Shown here: positions 25,401 to 33,742 of the stretch, one piece after another
Position numbering within the stretch: position 1 is the stretch's first letter
Layout: the number at the start of each line of letters is the position of its first letter
From: Hanstruepera marina
GTDB taxonomy: Bacteria; Bacteroidota; Bacteroidia; Flavobacteriales; Flavobacteriaceae
Reading direction: 5' to 3'
Length of the DNA stretch: 64,000 nucleotides
Assembly: GCF_019880635.1 (NCBI RefSeq)
Contig: NZ_JAINVX010000003.1
Coordinates: 1 to 64,000, forward strand
The notes under the pieces: model-generated
What the model saw: the letters and a program-made list of their open reading frames with translations, nothing else
Database searches by the model: none
What the model was told of the DNA's origin: nothing
Program-made: the position numbers and the translations under genes

Positions 25401-28400
25401 TGGGTGGTGGTAATTTTGTGGTTTACGATGGTGCAGGTAGTAGTACACAAAATAATATTACAAACCTTAATCCTGGCACCACCTATTATTTTCAACTTTT
25501 TGAGTTTAATGGTATTAATGGTAAGGTCTATCTTCGTCCAGGTAGTGCTATAGAAAGTGTGACTACTTTAGGTTTAGAGCCCCCAACAATACCTTCTAGT
25601 AATATGAATTTCACTGATATAAGTACTACTAGATATAGAGTTAATTTTACACCAGGTGATGGGCAAAGACATATGGTCATAGCAAGAAAGGGAAGTCCGG
25701 TTGATGTTTCAACAATTCCTATAGATGGTATTCAATACAATGCAGGAGTTACCGGTGTTTTTGCAGATGGAGATGTAGTAGGTTCAGACCAATATGTAGT
25801 ATATGATGGTACTTCTAGTACATTTACTTTAAGTGATCTAGACCATTCATCTACTTATTATTTTAAAGTGTTTGAATACAATGGGACTGGGACAAGTACC
25901 TTATATTTAACGGATAGTTTTTTAACTGGTAACCAAGCTACATTAACATATCCAACCATACAAGCTAGTAACTATTTTATCAATACAAGAACGCCTTACT
26001 CTATAGATGCTAGCTGGACTAATGGTAACGGACAAGGAAGATTGGTGGTAGTAAGAGCTAATGAGGAAGTGAATGTTGATCCTGTAGATTTAATTGAATA
26101 TTCTGCAAACTCTAATATTACTTTAGGAGATGATTTAGGTGGGGGCAACATAGTGGTTCAACAAGGTCTAAATGATTTTATTTCAGTAACTAACTTACAA
26201 CCACATACAATTTACCATTTCGCTGTCTATGAATACAATGGTACATTTAACAGCAAGTTATATTTAAAACCAGCATATACCTTTAGTACAGAAACCTATA
26301 GTGAAACACCTCCAACGGTTCAAGTGTCAAATGTTGGGTTTTCAAATATAGGTGGAACATCATTTGATATAGCCTTTACTAAAGGAGATAGACTGCACAG
26401 AATGGTGGTGGCAAGAGAAAGTGGTACAGCTAGTGTTGAGCCTCAAGATTTAACTAATTACGTGCCTAATAACACATTTGGATTAGGTTCAGAAATAGGC
26501 ACTGGTAATTTTGTGGTTTATGATGGTTATGGAGAAAATGTACACGTACAAGGGCTTGATGTGGGCACCAATTACACTTTCGATTTTTATGAATATGCAA
26601 TCACTGCTGATGGTAAATATTATTTAAGACCTGCCTTAACCGCATCACAAGCAACAGCTTCTCCTCCAAATCAAGCTACAAACTATAACAATGCGGATCC
26701 TTGTAATGCAAGTTCAAATATTAGTTGGAGTAACGGAGATGGAATAGGTAGAATAGTAGTAGTGAGTGAGGTACCCTTGAATGCATTACCTGTGCAAGGT
26801 GTAGAATACACCGCTCAACTTAATTATACTAGTGGAGATGCTATTGGCAATGGTTTTGTTGTCTATAAAGGTAATTCCGAAAGCATAAACATAGTAAACC
26901 TAACACCTTTCACTAATTATTATGTGAATATTTTTGAATACAATGGCTTACAAAATGATCCGGCTTATAACCTGACCGCGCTTTCAGGTGTTATAGGCGA
27001 TACAGTAAACCCTGTAGCTTCCTGTGGCAATATAACAGTTGCTTTAGATGAATTTGGAGAAGCCACAATTACTGTGATTGATGTTGATAATGGTTCTTCT
27101 GATAACTGTGAAATAGATACTAGAACTATTGATATCTCCAGTTTTACTTGTGAGGATGTTGGAGAGAATACGGTTACATTAACGGTAACTGATTTATTTG
27201 GAAATACTGCTAGCTGTAATGCAACAGTTACAATTGTTGATGCAATCTCTCCAACCTTAACTCCAGTAGATGATGGAGTTGAAAGTTTGGATGCTAACTG
27301 TGAGTTTACAGTTCCAGATTATACAGGATTAACCACCGCTACAGACAATTGCGGAACAGCTACGGTAACCCAATTCCCAGTAGCAGGTACAGTATTAACA
27401 GGACATGACACAACACAAGAAGTCATCCTCACAGCCAATGATGGCAATGGAAATACAGCAGAGACAAGCTTTACCATTACCTTACAAGATGCTATTGCAC
27501 CAGTACTAACAGCGGTAGCAAATAGAAATGAAAACCTAGATGCTAATTGTGAGTTTACAGTTCCAGATTATACAGGATTAACCACCGCAACAGATAATTG
27601 CGGAACAGCTACGGTAACCCAATTTCCAGTAGCTGGCACAGTGTTAACAGGACATGACACAACACAGGAAGTCATCCTCACAGCCAATGATGGCAATGGA
27701 AATACAGCAGAGACAAGCTTTACCATTACCTTACAAGATGCTATTGCACCAGTACTAACAGCGGTAGCAAATAGAAATGAAAACCTAGATGCTAACTGTG
27801 AGTTTACAGTTCCAGATTATACAGGACTAACCACGGCTACAGACAATTGCGGAACAGCTACGGTAACCCAATTCCCAGTAGCAGGTACAGTATTGACAGG
27901 ACATGACACAACACAGGAAGTCATTCTTACCGCCAATGATGGCAATGGAAATACAGCAGAGACAAGCTTTACCATTACCTTACAAGATGCTATTGTACCA
28001 GTACTAACAGCGGTAGCAAATAGAAATGAAAACCTAGATGCTAATTGTGAGTTTACAGTTCCAGATTACACAGGATTAACCACCGCTACAGACAATTGCG
28101 GAACAGCTACGGTAACCCAATTTCCAGTAGCAGGAACGGTATTGACAGGACATGACACAACACAGGAAGTCATCCTTACCGCCAATGATGGCAATGGAAA
28201 TACAGCAGAGACAAGCTTTACCATTACCTTACAAGATGCTATTGTACCAGTACTAACAGCGGTAGCAAATAGAAATGAAAACCTAGATGCTAATTGTGAG
28301 TTTACAGTTCCAGATTACACAGGATTAACCACCGCTACAGACAATTGCGGAACAGCTACGGTAACCCAATTTCCAGTAGCAGGAACGGTATTGACAGGAC

Positions 28401-31400
28401 ATGACACAACACAAGAAGTTATTCTCACGGCCAATGATGGCAATGGAAATACAGCAGAGACAAGCTTTACCATTACCTTACAAGATGCTATTGTACCAGC
28501 ACTAACAGCGGTAACAAATAGAAATGAAAACCTAGATGTTAACTGTGAGTTTACAGTTCCAGATTATACAGGACTAACCACGGCTACAGACAATTGCGGA
28601 ACAGCTACGGTAACCCAATTCCCAGTTGCAGGAACGGTATTGACAGGACATGACACAACACAAGAAGTTATTCTCACAGCCAATGATGGCAATGGAAATA
28701 CAGCAGAGACAAGCTTTACCATTACCTTACAGGATGCTATTTTACCAGCACTAACAGCGGTAACAAATAGAAATGAAAACCTAGATGCTAACTGTGAGTT
28801 TACAGTACCAGATTATACAGGACTAACCACGGCTACAGACAATTGCGGAACAGCTACGGTAACCCAATTTCCAGTAGCTGGCACAGTGTTGACAGGACAT
28901 GACACAACACAGGAAGTCATCCTTACCGCCAATGATGGCAATGGAAATACAGCAGAGACAAGCTTTACCATTACTGTTAAGGGGACAAATATATTTTACG
29001 CTGATACTGATAATGATGGTTATGGAGATGCTAATTTTTCAGTATTAGATTGTTTAGCTCCATCAGGATATGTTTCTGACAATACTGATTGTAATGACAA
29101 TGATATAAATATTAATCCTGGGCAAATAGAGATACTTGATAATGGTAAGGACGACGATTGCAACCCCTCGACTTTAGATTCATCAGCAAATGTAGACAAC
29201 GATGGAGACGGTCAAACGGAGAACGAAGGTGATTGCGATGATACGAATCCAGCAATCTATGCAGGTAACACCGAAGTGCCATACAATGGCATTGATGATG
29301 ACTGTAATGCAGCTACGCCAGACGACGATTTGGATGGCGATGGGTATTTACAATCGGAAGATTGTGATGACAACAATTTCAATGTCAATCCAGGTGCAAC
29401 AGAAATCCCAGACAATGGCATTGATGATGACTGTAACCCAGGCACGCCAGATAGTTCCTTGGATGTTGACAACGACGGAGACGGTCAAACAGAGAACGAA
29501 GGTGATTGTGATGATACCAATCCAGCCATTTTCGCAGGTAACACCGAAACACCTTATAACGGCATAGATGATGACTGTAACCCAGCCACTTTGGACGATG
29601 ATCTAGATGGCGATGGTTACCCGTTAGCAGAAGACTGTGACGACAACAATGCGTTGGTGAACCCAGGAGCAGAAGAGATACTGGACAACGGTATTGATGA
29701 CGACTGTAATCCAGCGACCCCAGACAGTGCGTTGGATGTTGACAACGATGGCGATGGTCAAACAGAGAACGAAGGCGATTGTGATGATACCAATCCAGCA
29801 ATCTATGCAGGTAACACTGAAATACCATACAATGGATTGGATGATGACTGTAATGCCGCTACACCAGACGACGATTTGGATGGTGATGGTTACCCGTTAG
29901 CAGAAGACTGTGACGACAACAATGCGTTGGTGAACCCAGGAGCAGAAGAGATACTGGACAACGGTATTGATGACGACTGTAATCCAGCGACCCCAGACAG
30001 TGCGTTGGATGTTGACAACGATGGCGATGGTCAAACAGAGAACGAAGGCGATTGTGATGATACCAATCCAGCAATCTATGCAGGTAACACTGAAATACCA
30101 TACAATGGATTGGATGATGACTGTAATGCCGCTACACCAGACGACGATTTGGATGGTGATGGGTATTTACTATCAGAAGACTGTGATGACAACAATTTCA
30201 ATGTCAATCCAGGTGCAACAGAGATTCCAGACAATGGCATTGATGACGATTGTAATCCAAGCACGCCAGATAGTTCATTGGATATTGACAACGATGGCGA
30301 TGGTCAAACAGAGAACGAAGGTGATTGCGATGATACCAACCCAGCGATCTATGCAGGCAATGTAGAAATCCCAGACAACGGTATAGACGACGACTGTAAT
30401 CCAAACACGCCTGATAGTAATGATGGATGTATTGAATACACAGATGATTTTATTGTAAATCCATTAACACATTCTGGAACTGGATTTAATACGGTATCAT
30501 TTGCATTGCCAAACAATAGTCAAGAGGTGTCTTTTACAATTTTTGAGATAGGACAAAAGTTACGAGGAAATCCTAATAACCAATATATAGAGTTTGTGGA
30601 TGTGTATTATGTTGATGAATTTGGAGCTTCGATTTTGTATAATACGTATAGTGGTTCTAATACGAGTGAAGCATCAATTTTAATTTCCGATATAGTACAA
30701 TCTGTTACGGTAATGTTATATGATGGTGAAAACAATAGTTCAGGAAATTCAACTATGAATATAAGTTTTAGTCCTGTAACTTTCTGTGTCAATAACGTGG
30801 CATGTGATTCAGATTCTGATGGTGATGGGGTATGTGATGACTTGGATGTTTGTGAAGGATTCGATGATATGGTTGACTCTGATACAGATGGAATACCAGA
30901 TGGTTGTGATGTCTGTCCAGACTCTGCAACTGATGATAACGACAATGATGGTGTATGTGATGACTTGGATGTTTGTATTGGCTTTGATGACAATATAGAT
31001 ACTGATGGTGATGGCGTACCAGATGGGTGTGACGTTTGTCCAAATGATGCCACAGATTCCTGTAATTCAAATGTATGTGCACCAGATCAAATATTAATTT
31101 GCCATATGAAGAATAATGGAACCACAGTAGAAATGTGCGTAAGAGAAAACCAATTACAACGCCATTTAGATCATGGCGATACTTTAGGTAGTTGCAACAA
31201 TCAACGTGATAGCGTTTTTAATAAAGAAGAGGTTGTATTATATCCTAATCCAGTTAAGCAATCATTAACTTTAGATATTAAGAATATGACCATTACGAAT
31301 GCTAAGGTTTCTATTTACAATAAATTGGGGCAGTTGGTATATCAAGACTTAAAAGTTGATAAGAATAATATATCCATTGCGATATCTAACTATATCACTG

Positions 31401-31477
31401 AAGCAGGAGTGTACTTTGTCTTTATTGAACAAGATGGAGTCCGATTACAAGACCGATTTATATTTTCAAATAACTAA
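22463..31477 (+). CDS. Giant T9SS surface protein: 12 Fn3-like, HYR, 83-aa and 91-aa repeat arrays (3004 aa)
   Basis: The ATG at 22463 has an A-rich leader; the ATG at 22484 also gives a good signal peptide (MKLFFNLKTPILFCLILCLP). In order: 12 Fn3-like repeats (about 33-1513; GDGxxRIVVA, YVVYxG, TTYYFxxFEYNG motifs); one HYR domain (about 1513-1602); seven near-identical 83-aa units (about 1610-2172); about 4.5 Asp-rich 91-aa units with MopE-like metal-binding motifs (DGDGQTENEGDCDD, NGIDDDCN; about 2175-2653); a beta sandwich (about 2655-2776); thrombospondin type 3-like Ca-binding repeats (DSDGDGVCDD; about 2778-2870); an ICHMKNN...HLDHGD motif; and a T9SS type A sorting domain (about 2923-3004, LYPNPV). 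It should be a Ca-dependent, cell-surface adhesin of great length. The operon and the HTCS suggest induction by an external signal. The ligand is unknown. Confidence 0.9.
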   Translation: MLLIKNIMKLFFNLKTPILFCLILCLPVTLFAQAPTEPSTAFVVESTTSSTITISFTPGIGSSRLIVANEGTHTGPVSDFSTFQFPGVKSYGSTPFSQGSGYIVYVGPEASNITLTGFSEGTTYYFTVYEGSSSSSFFGSPVLLGEATIAAPTVPTLQASFTSFVANATSMTLNFDSGDGSNRIVLAREGGAVNAEPIDGITYSANTSFPFGSQIGSGNYVVYNGSGNTVQVNNLQFGSTYHFAIFEYNGSSGSELYLKPGDTDSESTYVAPASPATSLVFSGIDTDEFDYDFTKGSGQRRITIARQGSPVNVTPQNGIDYSHDVDFGEGDNLGDGGDGSGNSNFVVGDTNFENGFIRSLNHSTTYHIKIFEYNGSGTQTLYNTTPLSGSTTTLSRPSSHGSFQTTTNIDGDRVTLNITAGDGQGRIIIARKDAPVNVEPVDFSSYSTNFTFGNGANLGDGGDGTSNNNFVVSYTGNLSPKTITNLDANSTYYFKMFEYNGNSFDNKLFLTSQPSQGSVSGVETSATTLGYPDQASTGFTYTAYASRIFYNFSSQGNGSKRLVIARKDTPIDDAIVPTLHSSNYIADENFGAGTDLGNGHYVIYNDNFNSGNLRNVEPGATYYFRIFDFNENATESFYFTSADDSSKGTAVAMDYPSSQPTDVSFNNVLGNEMRINWTGGDGTGTFIVASTVDPITWEPQDLEYYYANSRYALSSTYRVAPNTYGVYQGTGSTALIRNLTPGTTYYFALFEYNGNTSSFDKIYLRPAAFASQTTFGPPTDNATNLTTNTIDGDRFNVSFTKGNGSRRIVVATIDGATPIIPTDGQDYEAWYKFGEVGPIPNNDNNKLDDFNYVVYKNEASSPSTAGFSLQGLQPNTTYHLNVYEYNGTVVNTSYLTVNDNDGDPVASISETTLGTPTVQAHTISFSELTGNSVKVNWVNGDGDGRILIVKEGSPVDLAAGFPEDLDDYNASSSFITAEDLGGGNFVVYDGAGSSTQNNITNLNPGTTYYFQLFEFNGINGKVYLRPGSAIESVTTLGLEPPTIPSSNMNFTDISTTRYRVNFTPGDGQRHMVIARKGSPVDVSTIPIDGIQYNAGVTGVFADGDVVGSDQYVVYDGTSSTFTLSDLDHSSTYYFKVFEYNGTGTSTLYLTDSFLTGNQATLTYPTIQASNYFINTRTPYSIDASWTNGNGQGRLVVVRANEEVNVDPVDLIEYSANSNITLGDDLGGGNIVVQQGLNDFISVTNLQPHTIYHFAVYEYNGTFNSKLYLKPAYTFSTETYSETPPTVQVSNVGFSNIGGTSFDIAFTKGDRLHRMVVARESGTASVEPQDLTNYVPNNTFGLGSEIGTGNFVVYDGYGENVHVQGLDVGTNYTFDFYEYAITADGKYYLRPALTASQATASPPNQATNYNNADPCNASSNISWSNGDGIGRIVVVSEVPLNALPVQGVEYTAQLNYTSGDAIGNGFVVYKGNSESINIVNLTPFTNYYVNIFEYNGLQNDPAYNLTALSGVIGDTVNPVASCGNITVALDEFGEATITVIDVDNGSSDNCEIDTRTIDISSFTCEDVGENTVTLTVTDLFGNTASCNATVTIVDAISPTLTPVDDGVESLDANCEFTVPDYTGLTTATDNCGTATVTQFPVAGTVLTGHDTTQEVILTANDGNGNTAETSFTITLQDAIAPVLTAVANRNENLDANCEFTVPDYTGLTTATDNCGTATVTQFPVAGTVLTGHDTTQEVILTANDGNGNTAETSFTITLQDAIAPVLTAVANRNENLDANCEFTVPDYTGLTTATDNCGTATVTQFPVAGTVLTGHDTTQEVILTANDGNGNTAETSFTITLQDAIVPVLTAVANRNENLDANCEFTVPDYTGLTTATDNCGTATVTQFPVAGTVLTGHDTTQEVILTANDGNGNTAETSFTITLQDAIVPVLTAVANRNENLDANCEFTVPDYTGLTTATDNCGTATVTQFPVAGTVLTGHDTTQEVILTANDGNGNTAETSFTITLQDAIVPALTAVTNRNENLDVNCEFTVPDYTGLTTATDNCGTATVTQFPVAGTVLTGHDTTQEVILTANDGNGNTAETSFTITLQDAILPALTAVTNRNENLDANCEFTVPDYTGLTTATDNCGTATVTQFPVAGTVLTGHDTTQEVILTANDGNGNTAETSFTITVKGTNIFYADTDNDGYGDANFSVLDCLAPSGYVSDNTDCNDNDININPGQIEILDNGKDDDCNPSTLDSSANVDNDGDGQTENEGDCDDTNPAIYAGNTEVPYNGIDDDCNAATPDDDLDGDGYLQSEDCDDNNFNVNPGATEIPDNGIDDDCNPGTPDSSLDVDNDGDGQTENEGDCDDTNPAIFAGNTETPYNGIDDDCNPATLDDDLDGDGYPLAEDCDDNNALVNPGAEEILDNGIDDDCNPATPDSALDVDNDGDGQTENEGDCDDTNPAIYAGNTEIPYNGLDDDCNAATPDDDLDGDGYPLAEDCDDNNALVNPGAEEILDNGIDDDCNPATPDSALDVDNDGDGQTENEGDCDDTNPAIYAGNTEIPYNGLDDDCNAATPDDDLDGDGYLLSEDCDDNNFNVNPGATEIPDNGIDDDCNPSTPDSSLDIDNDGDGQTENEGDCDDTNPAIYAGNVEIPDNGIDDDCNPNTPDSNDGCIEYTDDFIVNPLTHSGTGFNTVSFALPNNSQEVSFTIFEIGQKLRGNPNNQYIEFVDVYYVDEFGASILYNTYSGSNTSEASILISDIVQSVTVMLYDGENNSSGNSTMNISFSPVTFCVNNVACDSDSDGDGVCDDLDVCEGFDDMVDSDTDGIPDGCDVCPDSATDDNDNDGVCDDLDVCIGFDDNIDTDGDGVPDGCDVCPNDATDSCNSNVCAPDQILICHMKNNGTTVEMCVRENQLQRHLDHGDTLGSCNNQRDSVFNKEEVVLYPNPVKQSLTLDIKNMTITNAKVSIYNKLGQLVYQDLKVDKNNISIAISNYITEAGVYFVFIEQDGVRLQDRFIFSNN
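27290..28978 (+). repeat. 249-bp tandem array, seven copies
   Basis: Copies begin at about 27290, 27539, 27788, 28037, 28286, 28535 and 28784, a constant 249 bp (83 aa). The unit contains CEFTVPDYTGLTTATDNCG and ILTANDGNGN. Differences between copies are mostly silent single-base changes, with a few replacements such as APVL/VPVL/VPAL. The last copy is cut short. HYR-like fold is inferred. Confidence 0.95.
29190..30420 (+). repeat. 273-bp tandem array of Asp-rich MopE-like units, about 4.5 copies
   Basis: The anchor GTCAAAC recurs at 29211, 29484, 29757, 30030 and 30303, exactly 273 bp (91 aa) apart. Segments 29612-29884 and 29885-30157 look identical base for base. Each unit holds two Cys-containing DCDD and DDDCN motifs, rich in Asp and Asn, typical of putative metal-binding MopE repeats. 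Confidence 0.95.
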
Positions 31478-31505
31478 TATTTATATAGTTGCTGTTAATT
31501 AATTT

Positions 31506-31555
31506 GAGGAGAAGGGGGAATAGGCTACTCATTTAGAGTGCCTTTCCTCTTTTTT
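31506..31555 (+). terminator. Terminator of the giant-protein operon
   Basis: GAGGAGAAGG pairs with CCTTTCCTC with one bulged base. An inner stem GGCTACTC/GAGTGCC encloses an ATTTA loop, and six T follow. It lies 28 bp after the giant protein's stop. Confidence 0.75.
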
Positions 31556-31593
31556 AATTATATTTATTAAACATTAACCAAATAACTAAAAAC

Positions 31594-32550
31594 ATGAAAT
31601 CAAAAATTTTATTACCCATTCTAATGCTATTTTTAGTAGTTTCTTGCAAAAATGAAAATAAGAAAACAGAACCTGTAGATGAAGAAATAGTAGAAGTTGC
31701 AGAAACCATTCAAGAACCTGAAAATGTCATAGACATAGTAACTCGAAGTATGGAATTCCAAATGACAGATACTATTCCGTCAGGGTGGAATACGTTTAAG
31801 TATGACAATAAAGCCAATGAAACCCATTTTTTTAGGTTTATTAAGTTGCCAGAAAATATTTCTATAGAGAATTACAAAGAAGAAGTAGATCCTGTTTTTG
31901 AAGAAGGAATGGATTTAATTAATGAAGGGAAACCAGAAGACGGATTTGCCGCTTTTGGAAAGCTACCAGAATGGTTTGGGAAATGTGTGCCATTTGGTGG
32001 TTCGGGTTTAATTGCGCCAAAGCATTCAACTGTAACAACTTTATTACTGGATCCTGGGAATTATATCGTTGAGTGTTACGTAAAAATGCCTAATGGGAAG
32101 TTTCATTCGACTATGGGTATGATTAAGGATTTTAATGTTTCAGAAGTTAATAGTAATAATGAGCAACCTATGGAAACTGAAACTATTAGCGTAAAAGAAG
32201 ATGGTTTCTATTTTAATGAAATTATTTCAAAAGGGAAACATATTTTTAAAGTTCAAGTTGAAAGTCAAAAATTACATGAGAATTTCGCATTAACCGATGT
32301 TCATCTTGTAGAATTAGCTAACACGGCCAGTTTAGATGCTTTAGAGGCCTGGATGGTTTGGTATGACCCTAAAGGTTTTATTACGCCAGCTCCTGATGGA
32401 GTTACTTTTTTAGGTGGTTATAATGATGATACAGAAGGAAGCGTAGGCTATTTTTATGCAGATTTAAAACCCGGAAAGTATGCCTTGATAGCCGAAGTAC
32501 CTAATGCAAAAGAAAAAGGATTGTTTAAAGTATTTAACGTAACGGATTAG
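31594..32550 (+). CDS. Lipoprotein of unknown function
   Basis: The 318-aa product has a lipoprotein signal peptide with Cys18 (FLVVSC) followed by a charged KNENKKTEPVDEE linker. Two beta-rich halves follow (about 45-175 and 195-318), both containing similar GKYALIAEVPNAK- and GNYIVECYVKMPNGK-like strands. This suggests an internal duplication of a cupredoxin-like or Ig-like fold. No catalytic motif is visible. It has its own leader after a strong terminator and ends one base short of the convergent ribBA gene. Location in the outer membrane is inferred. Confidence 0.75.
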   Translation: MKSKILLPILMLFLVVSCKNENKKTEPVDEEIVEVAETIQEPENVIDIVTRSMEFQMTDTIPSGWNTFKYDNKANETHFFRFIKLPENISIENYKEEVDPVFEEGMDLINEGKPEDGFAAFGKLPEWFGKCVPFGGSGLIAPKHSTVTTLLLDPGNYIVECYVKMPNGKFHSTMGMIKDFNVSEVNSNNEQPMETETISVKEDGFYFNEIISKGKHIFKVQVESQKLHENFALTDVHLVELANTASLDALEAWMVWYDPKGFITPAPDGVTFLGGYNDDTEGSVGYFYADLKPGKYALIAEVPNAKEKGLFKVFNVTD

Positions 32551-32551
32551 A

Positions 32552-33706
32552 TTAGTAATTCACGTATTCTACAATTTCCAAACCATAACCAATCATACCA
32601 ACACGTTTGGTCTGTTCGCTATTGGAAATTAAACGCAGTTTATGAATATCTAAATCGTGTAAAATTTGAGCGCCTATACCAAAATCCTTACTATCCATTT
32701 CAATACGTGGTGCTTTGGTAATTTGACCAGGTACTTGAGAATTTTTTAGAGTGTTTAAGCGCTTTAAAAGGTTCATAGATTGTGATTGCTGATTGATAAA
32801 AATAATGGCACCTTTTTCTGCGTTGTTAATTACGCGAAACATATCATCCAGTTTTTGTTCAGCATTGTTGGTTAAGGTGCCCAATATATCATGGTTAACT
32901 AGGGTAGCGTTTACACGTGTTAAAACAGGCTCTTCAGCAGACCAACTACCTTTTGATAGTGCAATATGAACTTGATTGTTTGTAGTTTGCTTATAGGCTC
33001 TTAATCGGTATTTGCCAAAACGTGTCTCTAATTCAAAATCTTCAATTTTTTCAATAAGAGAATCGTGCTGCATGCGATAAGCTACTAAATCTTCTATCGA
33101 CACGATTTTCAAGTCAAATTTTTTAGCGACTTTAATTAGTTGCGGCAAACGTGCCATAGTCCCATCTTCATTCATGATTTCAACAATAACACCGGCTGGT
33201 TTTAAACCGGCCAATCGGGCGAAATCTATTGCTGCTTCGGTATGTCCAGTACGTCTTAAAACGCCTCCTTCTCGAGCCACTAATGGAAAAATATGACCAG
33301 GGCGAGCAAGATCAAATGATTTGGTTTCTGGGTCAACCAGCGCTTTAACGGTTTTGGCTCGATCACTAGCCGAAATACCTGTTGTGACACCATTTCCACG
33401 TAAATCTACAGATATGGTGAAAGCCGTTTCCATTGGATCGGTGTTGTTGTTCACCATCATACCTAATTCTAATGCTTTACAACGTTTTTCTGTCAATGGT
33501 GTACAGATTAAACCACGGCCATGCGTTGCCATAAAGTTTATCATTTCAGGTGTAACTTTTTCGGCTGCAGCCAAAAAATCGCCTTCATTTTCACGGTTTT
33601 CATCATCTACTACAATAATGACTTTACCTTGACGAATGTCATTAATGGCATCTTCAATTCTATCCAACGTAATAGTTTTATTCGATTCGGTTTTGATCGT
33701 AGACAT
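32552..33706 (-). CDS. ribB: Riboflavin biosynthesis RibBA-type protein with degenerate RibA half
   Basis: The ATG at 33706 is chosen over an in-frame TTG seven codons upstream. The 384-aa product starts with a complete DHBP synthase (RibB) domain (about 10-205): DDENRENEGDF (34-44) is the acidic metal/substrate loop, and RPGHIFPL and RTGHTEAAIDF are intact. It converts ribulose 5-phosphate to 3,4-dihydroxy-2-butanone 4-phosphate. The second half (about 210-384) aligns with GTP cyclohydrolase II, and its end (DFGIGAQILHDL, GYGLEIVEYV) is recognisable. The zinc-binding cysteines (normally GxxxxxLRCDCGEQL) are absent: the equivalent reads LGTLTNNAEQKL. The RibA half is probably inactive, so another RibA must exist elsewhere. 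Confidence 0.92.
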   Translation of the reverse strand: MSTIKTESNKTITLDRIEDAINDIRQGKVIIVVDDENRENEGDFLAAAEKVTPEMINFMATHGRGLICTPLTEKRCKALELGMMVNNNTDPMETAFTISVDLRGNGVTTGISASDRAKTVKALVDPETKSFDLARPGHIFPLVAREGGVLRRTGHTEAAIDFARLAGLKPAGVIVEIMNEDGTMARLPQLIKVAKKFDLKIVSIEDLVAYRMQHDSLIEKIEDFELETRFGKYRLRAYKQTTNNQVHIALSKGSWSAEEPVLTRVNATLVNHDILGTLTNNAEQKLDDMFRVINNAEKGAIIFINQQSQSMNLLKRLNTLKNSQVPGQITKAPRIEMDSKDFGIGAQILHDLDIHKLRLISNSEQTKRVGMIGYGLEIVEYVNY

Positions 33707-33724
33707 AACAATGTAATTGAGTTG

Positions 33725-33732
33725 CAAAGATA
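33725..33732 (-). promoter_or_regulatory. Possible -7 element of ribBA
   Basis: TATCTTTG on the minus strand fits TAnnTTTG and lies in the 36-bp gap between the LptF/G gene and ribBA, 18 bp before the ATG. No TTTG -33 box is at the usual spacing. Confidence 0.35.
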
Positions 33733-33742
33733 TTGCTTATTT

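Noticed and set aside
29202-31082. Several long frames on both strands inside the Asp-rich array
   Set aside because: Shadows of the GAT/GAC-rich tandem repeat; products are Met/Thr- or His/Arg-rich and not protein-like.
17095-31477. A polysaccharide-utilisation locus
   Set aside because: No SusC/SusD pair or glycoside hydrolase is present despite the HTCS.
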